DNA of 64,000 nucleotides from Cellulomonas chitinilytica. Its GTDB lineage: Bacteria; Actinomycetota; Actinomycetes; Actinomycetales; Cellulomonadaceae. This document shows, piece after piece, positions 43,807 to 51,987 of this stretch. Below the pieces are notes generated by a model. The model ran no database searches and was not told the origin of the DNA. It saw nothing but the letters and a program-made list of their open reading frames with translations. Where the stretch lies: positions 1 through 64,000 of the forward strand of contig NZ_BONK01000018.1 of assembly GCF_016862675.1 (NCBI RefSeq), in the 5' to 3' direction. The position numbers and the translations under genes were made by a program. Position 1 is the first letter of the stretch. Every line of letters starts with the position of its first letter.

Positions 43807-44517
43807 GTGCGCCCTGGAGTCCACGTCCGCAGTGCTCGCCCCGACGACCTCGAGGACCTGGTCGGCCTGTGCCTGGCCGCGCGGGCCGAGGCGGGCGTGG
43901 GGTCCCAGCTCTGCACGGAGGACGCCGAGCGGTTGCGCTCCCAGCTCGGGGCGCTGCTCGCGGTCCCCGGTGGCGAGGTCCTGATCGGCACGGTGGACGA
44001 CCAGCCTGCCGGGCTCCTGCTGGCGCGGCTCGTCGGACCGGGCCCGTTCACGGACCTGTCGAGCCTCAACCTCGAGGCCGTGTTCGTCGTACCGGACGCG
44101 CGGCGCCGTGGGCTGGGGCACGCGCTGCTGTCCCGGGCTGTTCTGCTCGCGGAGCAGAACGGTGCCACGGAGCTGTACTCGTCGCCGCTGCCGGGGGCCC
44201 GGGGCATGCAGCGGTTCCTCGCGCGGCTCGGGTTCGCTCCCGCGGCCGCGCACCGGGTCGTCACGACGGCCGTCCTGCAGCGTCGTCTCACCCACGAGGT
44301 GGGGCCCGCGTCGCTCACCCCCGCGGTGCGCCGCACGGGTCCGCGCGGGCTCGAGGACCTCATCGCGCGGCGCCGTCAGGTCCGTGAGGGTCGGCGCCGG
44401 CAGGACGACGCGTCCGCCGCGGACACGGCGGCTCAGGCGCGGGCGTCGATCAACATGCAGGTGAGCCGCGCGGTGCAGAGCCGCCGACCGTCCTCGTCCT
44501 CGACGACGACCTGGTAG
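43807..44517 (+). CDS. GNAT-family N-acetyltransferase
   Basis: 236 residues from GTG 43807. The GNAT core is clear: VRSARPDDLEDLVGL at the start and LEAVFVVPDARRRGLGHALLSRAVLLAE with the acetyl-CoA-binding R-R-x-G-x-G loop. The last 70 residues are an Arg-rich, Ser-rich tail that overlaps the convergent thioesterase gene by 85 bases. Substrate unknown. GAGGCT upstream suggests a leaderless start. Confidence 0.78.
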   Translation: MRPGVHVRSARPDDLEDLVGLCLAARAEAGVGSQLCTEDAERLRSQLGALLAVPGGEVLIGTVDDQPAGLLLARLVGPGPFTDLSSLNLEAVFVVPDARRRGLGHALLSRAVLLAEQNGATELYSSPLPGARGMQRFLARLGFAPAAAHRVVTTAVLQRRLTHEVGPASLTPAVRRTGPRGLEDLIARRRQVREGRRRQDDASAADTAAQARASINMQVSRAVQSRRPSSSSTTTW

Positions 44518-44846
44518 CTGACGAGCGTCGACCCGAGGTGCAGCGCGGTCGCCGTCCCGGTGACGGTGCCGGACCGGGCCGCACGGTGGTGCGTCGCGCT
44601 GAGCTCGATGCCGACGGCGGCGCGGCCCGGACCGGCGTGCACCTGCGCGGCGTAGGAGCCCAGGGTCTCGGCCAGCACCGCGGACGCGCCGCCGTGCAGG
44701 AGACCGAACGGCTGCGTGTTCCCGGCGACCGGCATGGTGCCGACGGCGCGGTCGGCCGCGAGCTCGACGACCTCGATGCCCATCCGGGCGAGCAGGGTGC
44801 CGGCGGTGGACGGCATGGCGGCGAGCGCGTCAAGGGTGTCGGACAT
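44433..44846 (-). CDS. PaaI-family hotdog-fold thioesterase
   Basis: 137 residues. The pattern GLLHGGASAVLAETLGSYAA, with Glu in the catalytic position after the HGG motif, is typical of PaaI/YdiI-type acyl-CoA thioesterases; VGIELSATHHRAARSGTVTG is the second strand block. Acts on acyl-CoA or aryl-CoA thioesters. It diverges from polA across only 19 bases and overlaps the acetyltransferase gene at its 3' end. Confidence 0.88.
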   Translation of the reverse strand: MSDTLDALAAMPSTAGTLLARMGIEVVELAADRAVGTMPVAGNTQPFGLLHGGASAVLAETLGSYAAQVHAGPGRAAVGIELSATHHRAARSGTVTGTATALHLGSTLVSYQVVVEDEDGRRLCTARLTCMLIDARA

Positions 44847-44865
44847 GGCAGATAGGTTGGCACCC
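44847..44865. promoter_or_regulatory. Compact divergent promoter between the thioesterase gene and polA
   Basis: The start codons are 19 bases apart. TAGGTT (44853-44858) ends seven bases before polA GTG 44866; on the other strand CAACCT (44859-44854) ends seven bases before ATG 44846. The two -10 elements occupy almost the same base pairs, so transcription may be mutually exclusive or bidirectional. Confidence 0.55.
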
Positions 44866-47583
44866 GTGAGCGACGCACAGCCAGCCGCCCCTGCCCGGCT
44901 CCTCCTGATCGACGGCCACTCCATGGCCTACCGGGCGTACTTCGCGCTTCCCGTCGACAAGTTCGCGACCTCCACGGGGGAGCCCACGAACGCGGTGTTC
45001 GGCTTCGTGTCGATGCTCGCGAACCTCCTGCGCGACGAGACCCCGACGCACGTCGCCGTCGCGTTCGACGTCGGCCGGACCACGTTCCGGACCGAGCAGT
45101 ACGAGGCGTACAAGGGCAACCGCAACGCGACCCCCGAGCCGTTCAAGGGGCAGGTCGCCGTGATCAAGCGGGTGCTCGAGACGATGCACATCCAGGTGCT
45201 CGAGAAGCCGTCGTTCGAGGCGGACGACATCCTCGCCACGCTCTCCTCCCAGGCCAGCACGCAGGGCATGGAGGTGCTCATCTGCTCCGGCGACCGGGAC
45301 TCGTTCCAGCTGGTCAACGAGTCGGTCACGGTGCTGTACCCGGTCAAGGGCGTCTCGGAGATGGCGCGGATGACGCCCTCGGCGGTCGAGGCGAAGTACG
45401 GCGTGCCCCCGCAGCGGTACCCCGACCTGGCCGCGCTTGTGGGCGAGTCGAGCGACAACCTGCCGGGGATCCCCGGTGTCGGCCCGAAGACGGCCGCGAA
45501 GTGGATCGCCACGTACGACGGTCTCGAGGGCGTCGTCGCCCACGCCGCCCAGGTCTCGGGCAAGGCCGGTGAGGCGCTGCGCGAGAACCTCGAGCAGGTG
45601 CAGCTCAACCGTCGGCTCAACCGGCTCGTGGACGACCTGGAGCTGCCGCTCGGCCCCGAGGACCTCGCGGCCAGGCCCTGGGACCGCCAGGAGCTGCACA
45701 CGATCCTCGACGAGCTCGAGTTCCGCACCCTGCGGGACCGTCTGTTCGCGATGCTCCCGGACGAGGGCGGCGCGGCCCCGGCCGCGGTCGCCGCCGCGGC
45801 GCTGGACGTGGCGACGATGGGCGCGGGCGAGCTCGGCGGATGGCTCGCCGCCCGGTCCGGCCAGCCGCTCGGGCTGGACGTGCGAGGGTCGGGGGCGCCG
45901 GCGGGCGGCGACGCGTGGGGTGTCGCCCTGGCGGACGCGTCGGGCCAGGCGGCGGTCTTCGACCTGCAGGAGATCGCCCCGGCCGACGAGCTGGCCCTCG
46001 CGGCGTGGCTCGCAGACCCGGCGGCGCCGAAGGTCGTGCACGCGGCCAAGGAGGCGTGGCACGCGCTCGCCGGACGCGGTCTGCCGATCACCGGCGTCGG
46101 GTTCGACACCGAGCTCGCGGCCTACCTGTGCCAGCCGGACCGGCGCGCCTACGACCTGGCGGACCTCGCGATCGGCTACCTGCACCGCGAGCTCGGCGCC
46201 GACGACGCGACCGCCGACGGGCAGGGCGCGTTCGACCTGGAGCTCGACGGCACCGACGAGGGCCGCCGGGCGGCGGTCCGTGCGGCGGCGGTGCGCGACC
46301 TGTCCGACGTGCTCGCGGGCGAGCTCGCCGACCGTGGCGCGGCGCACCTGCTCACGGACCTCGAGCTCCCGCTCGTCGACGTGCTCGGGCGGATGGAGCG
46401 CACCGGCATCGCGATCGACTCGGGCTACCTCGCGGGGCTGGAGCGCTCGTTCGACGCGCAGGTCCAGGAGGCGGCCGCCGACGCGTACGCGGTGATCGGC
46501 CGGGAGGTGAACCTCGGCTCGCCGAAGCAGCTCCAGGAGGTGCTCTTCGACCAGCTGGGCATGCCCAAGACGAAGAAGATCAAGACCGGCTACACGACGG
46601 ACGCCGCCGCGCTGACGGACCTGTTCGAGCGGACGCAGCACCCGTTCCTGGAGCACCTGCTCGCGCACCGCGACGCGATCCGGTTGCGGCAGACGGTCGA
46701 GGGGCTGCTGCGCTCGATCGCGCCGGACGGCCGGATCCACACCACGTTCCAGCAGACGATCGCGGCGACCGGCCGGCTGTCGTCGGCCGACCCGAACCTG
46801 CAGAACATCCCGATCCGGACGGAGGCGGGACGCCAGATCCGCCGGGCGTTCGTGGTGGGTGACGGCTTCGAGACGCTGCTGACGGCGGACTACTCGCAGA
46901 TCGAGATGCGGATCATGGCGCACCTGTCGGGCGACGAGGGGCTCATCGCGGCGTTCCGGTCGGGTGAGGACCTGCACAGCTACGTCGGCTCGCGGGTGTT
47001 CGGGGTGCCGACCGACGAGGTCACGCCCGCGATGCGGTCGAAGATCAAGGCGATGTCGTACGGCCTGGCGTACGGGCTCTCGGCCTACGGGCTCTCGCAG
47101 CAGCTGTCCATCGAGGTGTCCGAGGCGTCGGCCCTCATGCAGGACTACTTCTCGCGGTTCGGTGGCGTGCGCGACTACCTGACCGGGGTCGTCGACGTGG
47201 CACGGGCGACGGGCTACACGCAGACGATCCTCGGCCGGCGCCGGTACCTGCCGGACCTCACGAGCGACCACCGCCAGCGCCGGGAGGCGGCCGAGCGGAT
47301 GGCCCTCAACGCGCCGATCCAGGGCAGCGCCGCGGACCTGATCAAGGTGTCGATGCTCGGGGTCGACCGTGAGCTGGCCCGCCGGGGCCTCACGTCGCGG
47401 CTTCTGCTGCAGGTGCACGACGAGCTCGTCCTCGAGGTGGCCGCGGGAGAGCGCGACGAGGTGGAGCAGGTGGTCCGGGAGCAGATGGGCGCGGCGGGGG
47501 ACGCCGCGACCGACGGCCCCCTGGACGTGCCGCTCGACGTCTCGGTCGGTGCCGGGGCGAGCTGGCACGAAGCGGGGCACTGA
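44866..47583 (+). CDS. polA: DNA polymerase I
   Basis: 905 residues from GTG 44866, supported by the leaderless promoter; ATG 44845 in frame would add seven residues. The 5'-3' exonuclease domain starts LLLIDGHSMAYRAYFALP. The middle 3'-5' exonuclease-like domain lacks the DxE motif (LDVRGSG at its place), so proofreading is probably inactive, as in other actinobacterial and Taq-type PolA. The polymerase domain has motif A LTADYSQIEMR and motif C LQVHDEL. It fills gaps in excision repair and removes RNA primers. Confidence 0.95.
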   Translation: MSDAQPAAPARLLLIDGHSMAYRAYFALPVDKFATSTGEPTNAVFGFVSMLANLLRDETPTHVAVAFDVGRTTFRTEQYEAYKGNRNATPEPFKGQVAVIKRVLETMHIQVLEKPSFEADDILATLSSQASTQGMEVLICSGDRDSFQLVNESVTVLYPVKGVSEMARMTPSAVEAKYGVPPQRYPDLAALVGESSDNLPGIPGVGPKTAAKWIATYDGLEGVVAHAAQVSGKAGEALRENLEQVQLNRRLNRLVDDLELPLGPEDLAARPWDRQELHTILDELEFRTLRDRLFAMLPDEGGAAPAAVAAAALDVATMGAGELGGWLAARSGQPLGLDVRGSGAPAGGDAWGVALADASGQAAVFDLQEIAPADELALAAWLADPAAPKVVHAAKEAWHALAGRGLPITGVGFDTELAAYLCQPDRRAYDLADLAIGYLHRELGADDATADGQGAFDLELDGTDEGRRAAVRAAAVRDLSDVLAGELADRGAAHLLTDLELPLVDVLGRMERTGIAIDSGYLAGLERSFDAQVQEAAADAYAVIGREVNLGSPKQLQEVLFDQLGMPKTKKIKTGYTTDAAALTDLFERTQHPFLEHLLAHRDAIRLRQTVEGLLRSIAPDGRIHTTFQQTIAATGRLSSADPNLQNIPIRTEAGRQIRRAFVVGDGFETLLTADYSQIEMRIMAHLSGDEGLIAAFRSGEDLHSYVGSRVFGVPTDEVTPAMRSKIKAMSYGLAYGLSAYGLSQQLSIEVSEASALMQDYFSRFGGVRDYLTGVVDVARATGYTQTILGRRRYLPDLTSDHRQRREAAERMALNAPIQGSAADLIKVSMLGVDRELARRGLTSRLLLQVHDELVLEVAAGERDEVEQVVREQMGAAGDAATDGPLDVPLDVSVGAGASWHEAGH

Positions 47584-47605
47584 CCTGCGAGTCCGACTCG
47601 TCGAA

Positions 47606-47627
47606 CTTTCGTGTGACATGTCGAAAG
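47606..47627. promoter_or_regulatory. Operator-like inverted repeat upstream of the DUF485/symporter pair
   Basis: CTTTCG (47606-47611) and CGAAAG (47622-47627) are inverted around a 10-base spacer containing TGTGACA, which resembles a CRP/GlxR half-site. Located about 90 bases before GTG 47714. The match is short and the call is tentative. Confidence 0.3.
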
Positions 47628-47713
47628 ATTTCGTGTACTTCACCCAGTGATCTGCGCCACACTCTCCGCGAGTGGCAACGACGCCACGCAGTCCCGTCAC
47701 TTGGGAGGCGTAC

Positions 47714-48067
47714 GTGACAGACACGTTCGAAAGTCCACGAGAGACCGACTACCAGCGAGTCCAGCGAAGCGACGAGTTCCAGGCCCTGCGGAGCCGGTTC
47801 CGTCGCTTCGTCTTCCCGATGACCGCCCTGTTCCTGGTGTGGTACTTCGTCTACGTCCTGCTGGCGGACTACGCGCACGACTTCATGTCGACGAAGGTGT
47901 GGGGCAACATCACCGTCGGCCTCCTGTTCGGCCTCGGGCAGTTCGTCTCGACCTTCGTCATCACGATGGTCTACGCCCGCTGGGCCAACAACCGGCAGGA
48001 CCCGGTCGCCGAGCGGCTCCGCCGGCACATCGAGGACGGCGCGCTCGAGGGCGGTGAGGCCCTGTGA
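47714..48067 (+). CDS. DUF485 membrane protein
   Basis: 117 residues from GTG 47714 with GGGAGG upstream. A short charged N-terminus (DTFESPRETDYQRVQRSDEF) is followed by two transmembrane helices (VFPMTALFLVWYFVYVLLAD and ITVGLLFGLGQFVSTFVITM), the DUF485 layout. DUF485 genes usually precede acetate/pyruvate-type sodium-solute symporters, as here, and probably modulate or stabilise them. The stop overlaps the symporter start (GTGA). Confidence 0.85.
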   Translation: MTDTFESPRETDYQRVQRSDEFQALRSRFRRFVFPMTALFLVWYFVYVLLADYAHDFMSTKVWGNITVGLLFGLGQFVSTFVITMVYARWANNRQDPVAERLRRHIEDGALEGGEAL

Positions 48068-49728
48068 GCGCCCTCGCCACCGCGGTCCGGGCCGCGACCG
48101 CGGAGACCGAGCAGATCGGCGAGCCGTGGGTCAACATCGCGATCTTCTCGGGCTTCGTGCTCGTGACGCTCGTGATCGTGTTCCGGGCGTCGCGCAACAA
48201 CAAGACGGCGGCCGACTACTACGCGGCGGGCCGGTCGTTCACCGGCCCGCAGAACGGCACCGCGATCGCCGGCGACTACCTGTCGGCGGCGTCGTTCCTC
48301 GGCATCTGCGGCGCCATCGCGATCAACGGGTACGACGGCTTCCTGTACTCGATCGGGTTCCTCGTCGCGTGGCTCGTCGCGCTCCTGCTGGTCGCCGAGC
48401 TCCTGCGCAACACGGGCCGTTTCACGATGGCCGACGTGCTGTCGTTCCGGCTCAAGGAGCGCCCCGTCCGGATGGCCGCCGCCCTGGCGACCCTCACGGT
48501 CGTGTTCTTCTACCTGCTCGCCCAGATGGCCGGCGCCGGCGGGCTCGTCGCCCTGCTGCTCGGCGTGACCGGGACCCAGGCGCAGGGCCTCGTGATCGCG
48601 GTCGTCGGCGCGCTGATGATCCTGTACGTCCTCATCGGCGGCATGAAGGGGACGACGTGGGTCCAGATCATCAAGGCGGTCCTGCTGATCCTCGGCGCGG
48701 CCGTCATGACGCTCTGGGTGCTGTCGAAGTACGGGTTCAACTTCTCCGACCTCCTCCAGGGCGCCGTCGACGCCGCGGGTGAGGGCGGCGAGGCGCTGCT
48801 CGGCCCCGGCAAGCAGTACGGCGCGACCTCGATGAGCCAGCTCAACTTCCTGTCCCTGGCGCTCGCCCTCGTGCTCGGCACCGCGGGACTCCCGCACGTG
48901 CTGATGCGCTTCTACACGGTGCCGTCGGCGAAGGAGGCGCGCCGGTCGGTCGTCTGGGCCATCTGGCTCATCGGGATCTTCTACCTGTTCACGCTCGTGC
49001 TCGGCTACGGCGCGGGTGCCCTGGTCGGGCCGGAGAAGATCGCGGCGGCCCCCGGCGGCGTCAACTCGGCGGCGCCGCTGCTCGCCTACGAGCTCGGCGG
49101 CACGATCCTGCTCGGCATCATCTCGGCGGTCGCGTTCGCGACGATCCTCGCCGTGGTGGCCGGGCTGACGATCACCGCCGCGACGTCGTTCGCGCACGAC
49201 ATCTACGCGAACGTCATCAAGCGCGGTGAGGTCAAGCCCGACGGCGAGGTGCGCGTCGCCCGGATCACGGTCGTCGCGATCGGCATCCTCGCGATCATCG
49301 GCGGCGTGTTCGCGAACGGCCAGAACGTCGCGTTCCTCGTGGCCCTCGCGTTCGCGGTGGCGGCGAGCGCGAACCTGCCGACGATCCTCTACTCGCTGTT
49401 CTGGAAGAGGTTCAACACGTCGGGCGCCCTGTGGAGCATGTACGGCGGGCTCATCTCCTGCCTGGTGCTCATCACGTTCTCACCGGTCGTGTCGGGCAAG
49501 GTCGACCCGAAGACGGGGGCGAGCCTGTCGATGATCAAGGACACGAGCGTCGACTTCCACCTGATCCCGCTCGAGAACCCGGGCCTCATCACGATCCCGC
49601 TCGCGTTCCTGCTCGGGATCCTCGGGACGTACCTGAGCAAGGAGAAGCCGCACCCGGAGAAGTTCGCGGAGATGGAGGTGCGGTCGCTGACCGGCGCGGG
49701 CGCCGAGAAGGCCGTCGTCCACAGCTGA
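48064..49728 (+). CDS. actP: Sodium:solute symporter, cation/acetate type
   Basis: 554 residues and about 13 transmembrane segments. TAADYYAAGRSFTGPQNGTAIAGDYLSAASFLG is the typical start of the ActP/MctC branch of the sodium-solute symporter family, which imports acetate, propionate or pyruvate with a cation. Translationally coupled to the DUF485 gene. A long hairpin follows the stop. The exact substrate is not visible from the sequence. Confidence 0.88.
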   Translation: MSALATAVRAATAETEQIGEPWVNIAIFSGFVLVTLVIVFRASRNNKTAADYYAAGRSFTGPQNGTAIAGDYLSAASFLGICGAIAINGYDGFLYSIGFLVAWLVALLLVAELLRNTGRFTMADVLSFRLKERPVRMAAALATLTVVFFYLLAQMAGAGGLVALLLGVTGTQAQGLVIAVVGALMILYVLIGGMKGTTWVQIIKAVLLILGAAVMTLWVLSKYGFNFSDLLQGAVDAAGEGGEALLGPGKQYGATSMSQLNFLSLALALVLGTAGLPHVLMRFYTVPSAKEARRSVVWAIWLIGIFYLFTLVLGYGAGALVGPEKIAAAPGGVNSAAPLLAYELGGTILLGIISAVAFATILAVVAGLTITAATSFAHDIYANVIKRGEVKPDGEVRVARITVVAIGILAIIGGVFANGQNVAFLVALAFAVAASANLPTILYSLFWKRFNTSGALWSMYGGLISCLVLITFSPVVSGKVDPKTGASLSMIKDTSVDFHLIPLENPGLITIPLAFLLGILGTYLSKEKPHPEKFAEMEVRSLTGAGAEKAVVHS

Positions 49729-49736
49729 TCGAACGA

Positions 49737-49784
49737 GCAGGGCGGTTCGGCCGGCGGGGTTCCCCGGCGGCCGAGCCGCCCTGC
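49737..49784. terminator. Terminator after the symporter gene
   Basis: A 17-bp stem with one G-T pair (49737-49753 with 49768-49784) lies between the convergent symporter and methyltransferase genes. Confidence 0.75.
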
Positions 49785-49796
49785 GGCGTGCCGCGG

Positions 49797-50624
49797 TCAG
49801 GCGCGGTGCGTCACGAAGATCGCCGTCCCGGGGATCAGTGCGCCCCGCACGGGGCTCCAGCCTCCCCACGTCCGCTCGTGCCCCTCGGGCCACTCCGGCT
49901 CGACGACGCGGTCGATGACGAACCCCGCGCCGACGAGGTCGGCCACGTGGTCCCCGATGGTCCGGTGGTACTCGGCGTACCGGACGCGGCCGGACGTCCC
50001 GAGCTCCACGTACGGCCGCCTGTCGAAGTAGGAGCGGGTCGCCGTCAGGCCGTGCTCGGACGGGTCGTCGGGGAACGCCCAGCGCACCGGGTGGGTCACG
50101 GACAGGACCCAGCGCCCGCCCGGGCGCAGCACCCGCGCGACCTCGGTGTGGACGCGGTCCGCGTCGGGCACGAAGGGGATCGCGCCGAAGGCGGTGAACG
50201 CGACGTCGAACGACGCGTCGGCGAACGGCAGGGCCCGGGCGTCGGCCAGCACCAGGGGCGTCCTGGCGCCGGTCTGCTCGTCGTAGCGGCGGCCGGCCAG
50301 CAGCATGCCGGCCGACACGTCGGTCGCGACGACGTCGACGCCCTGCCCGACGAGCCACCGGGAGCACTGCGCCGCGCCGGCGCCGATCTCGAGGACCCGC
50401 GCTCCGGCGAGGTCCCCGAGCAGGTGGGCGTCGGCCTCCCGCACGCCTTCCGGGCACCAGCAGAAGTCGTCGGGTCCCAGGAACGTGCCGTGCTCGTCGA
50501 GGTACTCCTCGGCGTTCGCGTCCCACCAGCCACGACCGGCGCTGCCGCCCTCGGCGGGTGGGACGTCGAGGTAGCCGGCCTCGGCGAGCGGGTCGTCGTC
50601 GGGTGCGGGCGCGTCGGGTGCCAT
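49797..50624 (-). CDS. Class I SAM-dependent methyltransferase
   Basis: 275 residues. Motif I is VLEIGAGAAQCSRWL and the post-I region is DVVATDVSAGML; LPFADASFDVAFTAFGAIPFVPD and VLRPGGRWVLSVTHP complete the fold (Methyltransf_11 type). The substrate, a small molecule or a lipid/quinone-like compound, cannot be told. GAGACT (50636-50631) ends six bases before ATG 50624, a leaderless start. It diverges from pfkA. Confidence 0.85.
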   Translation of the reverse strand: MAPDAPAPDDDPLAEAGYLDVPPAEGGSAGRGWWDANAEEYLDEHGTFLGPDDFCWCPEGVREADAHLLGDLAGARVLEIGAGAAQCSRWLVGQGVDVVATDVSAGMLLAGRRYDEQTGARTPLVLADARALPFADASFDVAFTAFGAIPFVPDADRVHTEVARVLRPGGRWVLSVTHPVRWAFPDDPSEHGLTATRSYFDRRPYVELGTSGRVRYAEYHRTIGDHVADLVGAGFVIDRVVEPEWPEGHERTWGGWSPVRGALIPGTAIFVTHRA

Positions 50625-50753
50625 GCACCCAGTCTCGCGCCTGACCTGGGACGGAAGGCATGGGATGCTGACGAGCGGCGTGGATACGCTTGGCCGGACG
50701 GCAGCCCGACGACGCGCTCCGACCAGGTCCCCAGACGACGAAGGAGTGCAAGC

Positions 50754-51779
50754 GTGCGAGTCGGACTGCTCACCGGTGGCGGCGACGTGCCGGGCCTCAA
50801 CGCGGCGATCCGTGCGGTCGTCAAGCGCGGCGAGGGCGAGTACGGGCACTCGATCATCGGGTTCCGCAACGGGTGGCGCGGCGTCGTCGACGGCGCCTCC
50901 GAGCCGATGACCCGGCAGCACATCCGCAACGTCCTGCCCGTCGGCGGGACGCTGCTCGGCACGGCGCGGTACCACCCCCACAAGTCCGACGGCGGGCTCG
51001 ACGCGGTGATGGCGACGCTCGAGGCGGAGCGCATCGAGGCCCTCATCTGCATCGGCGGCGACGGCACGCTGCACGCCGCCAGCAAGGTCGCGGAGGCCGG
51101 GATCCGGATCGTCGCGATCCCGAAGACGATCGACAACGACGTGTGGGGCACCGACCAGTCGATCGGCTTCGACACGGCGGTCACCATCGCGACCGAGGCC
51201 ATCGACCGGATCCACACCACGGCGGAGAGCCACAACCGCGTGATGATCGTCGAGGTCATGGGCCGGCACGCCGGGTGGATCGCGGCGACCGCGGGGATCG
51301 CCGGCGGTGCCGAGCTGGTGCTCACCCCGGAGGAGCCCTTCGACATCGACCGCATCGAGCGCTTCCTCAAGCACCGGCACCGCGCGCACGCGAGCTTCTC
51401 CATCGTCGTCGTGGCCGAGGGCGCGGTGCCGGCCGAGGGGACCGCGATGCACTACGAGACGCAGGTCGGGAAGTTCGGCGAGATCGTCGCCGGCGCGATC
51501 GGCGAGCGGCTCAAGGCCGAGATCGAGCAGCGCACGGGCTTCGACACCCGGGTGACCGTGCTCGGCCATGTGCAGCGCGGCGGCACCCCCACGCCGACCG
51601 ACCGGATCCTGGGGTCGCGGTTCGGTGTCGCGGCGATCGACGCGGTCGCCCGCGGCGAGTCGAACGTGATGACCGCGCTGCGCGGCGAGCGCGTGGAGCT
51701 CGTCCCGCTGTCGGAGATCGCCGGGAAGGTCAAGCACGTGCCCGACGACCTGCTCGCGGTCGCGCGGGCCCTGGCCTGA
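50754..51779 (+). CDS. pfkA: 6-phosphofructokinase
   Basis: 341 residues from GTG 50754 with AAGGAG upstream. VGLLTGGGDVPGLNAAIRAVV, ICIGGDGTLHAASKVAE, the active-site PKTIDNDV, MGRHAGWIA and LGHVQRGGTPTPTDR identify PfkA-family enzymes. Gly after GGD suggests ATP rather than pyrophosphate as donor, while the Lys in PKTIDND is shared with the mixed actinobacterial group, so donor use is not fully certain. It performs the committed step of glycolysis. TACGCT about 70 bases upstream is a possible -10. Confidence 0.9.
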   Translation: MRVGLLTGGGDVPGLNAAIRAVVKRGEGEYGHSIIGFRNGWRGVVDGASEPMTRQHIRNVLPVGGTLLGTARYHPHKSDGGLDAVMATLEAERIEALICIGGDGTLHAASKVAEAGIRIVAIPKTIDNDVWGTDQSIGFDTAVTIATEAIDRIHTTAESHNRVMIVEVMGRHAGWIAATAGIAGGAELVLTPEEPFDIDRIERFLKHRHRAHASFSIVVVAEGAVPAEGTAMHYETQVGKFGEIVAGAIGERLKAEIEQRTGFDTRVTVLGHVQRGGTPTPTDRILGSRFGVAAIDAVARGESNVMTALRGERVELVPLSEIAGKVKHVPDDLLAVARALA

Positions 51780-51819
51780 TCCGTCGTCCTCCCCGGGGCC
51801 AGGATGCGGCTGGACCGCT

Positions 51820-51849
51820 TTGACCGCCCCGAGGTCACCCAGATAGGGT
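51820..51849 (+). promoter_or_regulatory. Promoter of rpsA
   Basis: TTGACC (51820-51825) and TAGGGT (51844-51849), separated by 18 bases, fit a sigma-70-type actinobacterial promoter and would give a leader of about 130 bases before ATG 51988. Confidence 0.65.
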
Positions 51850-51987
51850 AGACGGCGGTGCCGCGCGCCTTCCCCCAGTTCATCCGGTACGGATGGGCGG
51901 GAGGGTCTGGACTCGTCCAGAGGCGCATCCTGCGGCCCCGAACCCTGTCCGCACAACTTCCATGTCCGCAACGGAGCCCATCCCTAC

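Noticed and set aside
44830..47724. 964-codon minus-strand frame opposite polA
   Set aside because: Exact antisense of polA, Arg/Val/Asp-rich with no recognisable domain.
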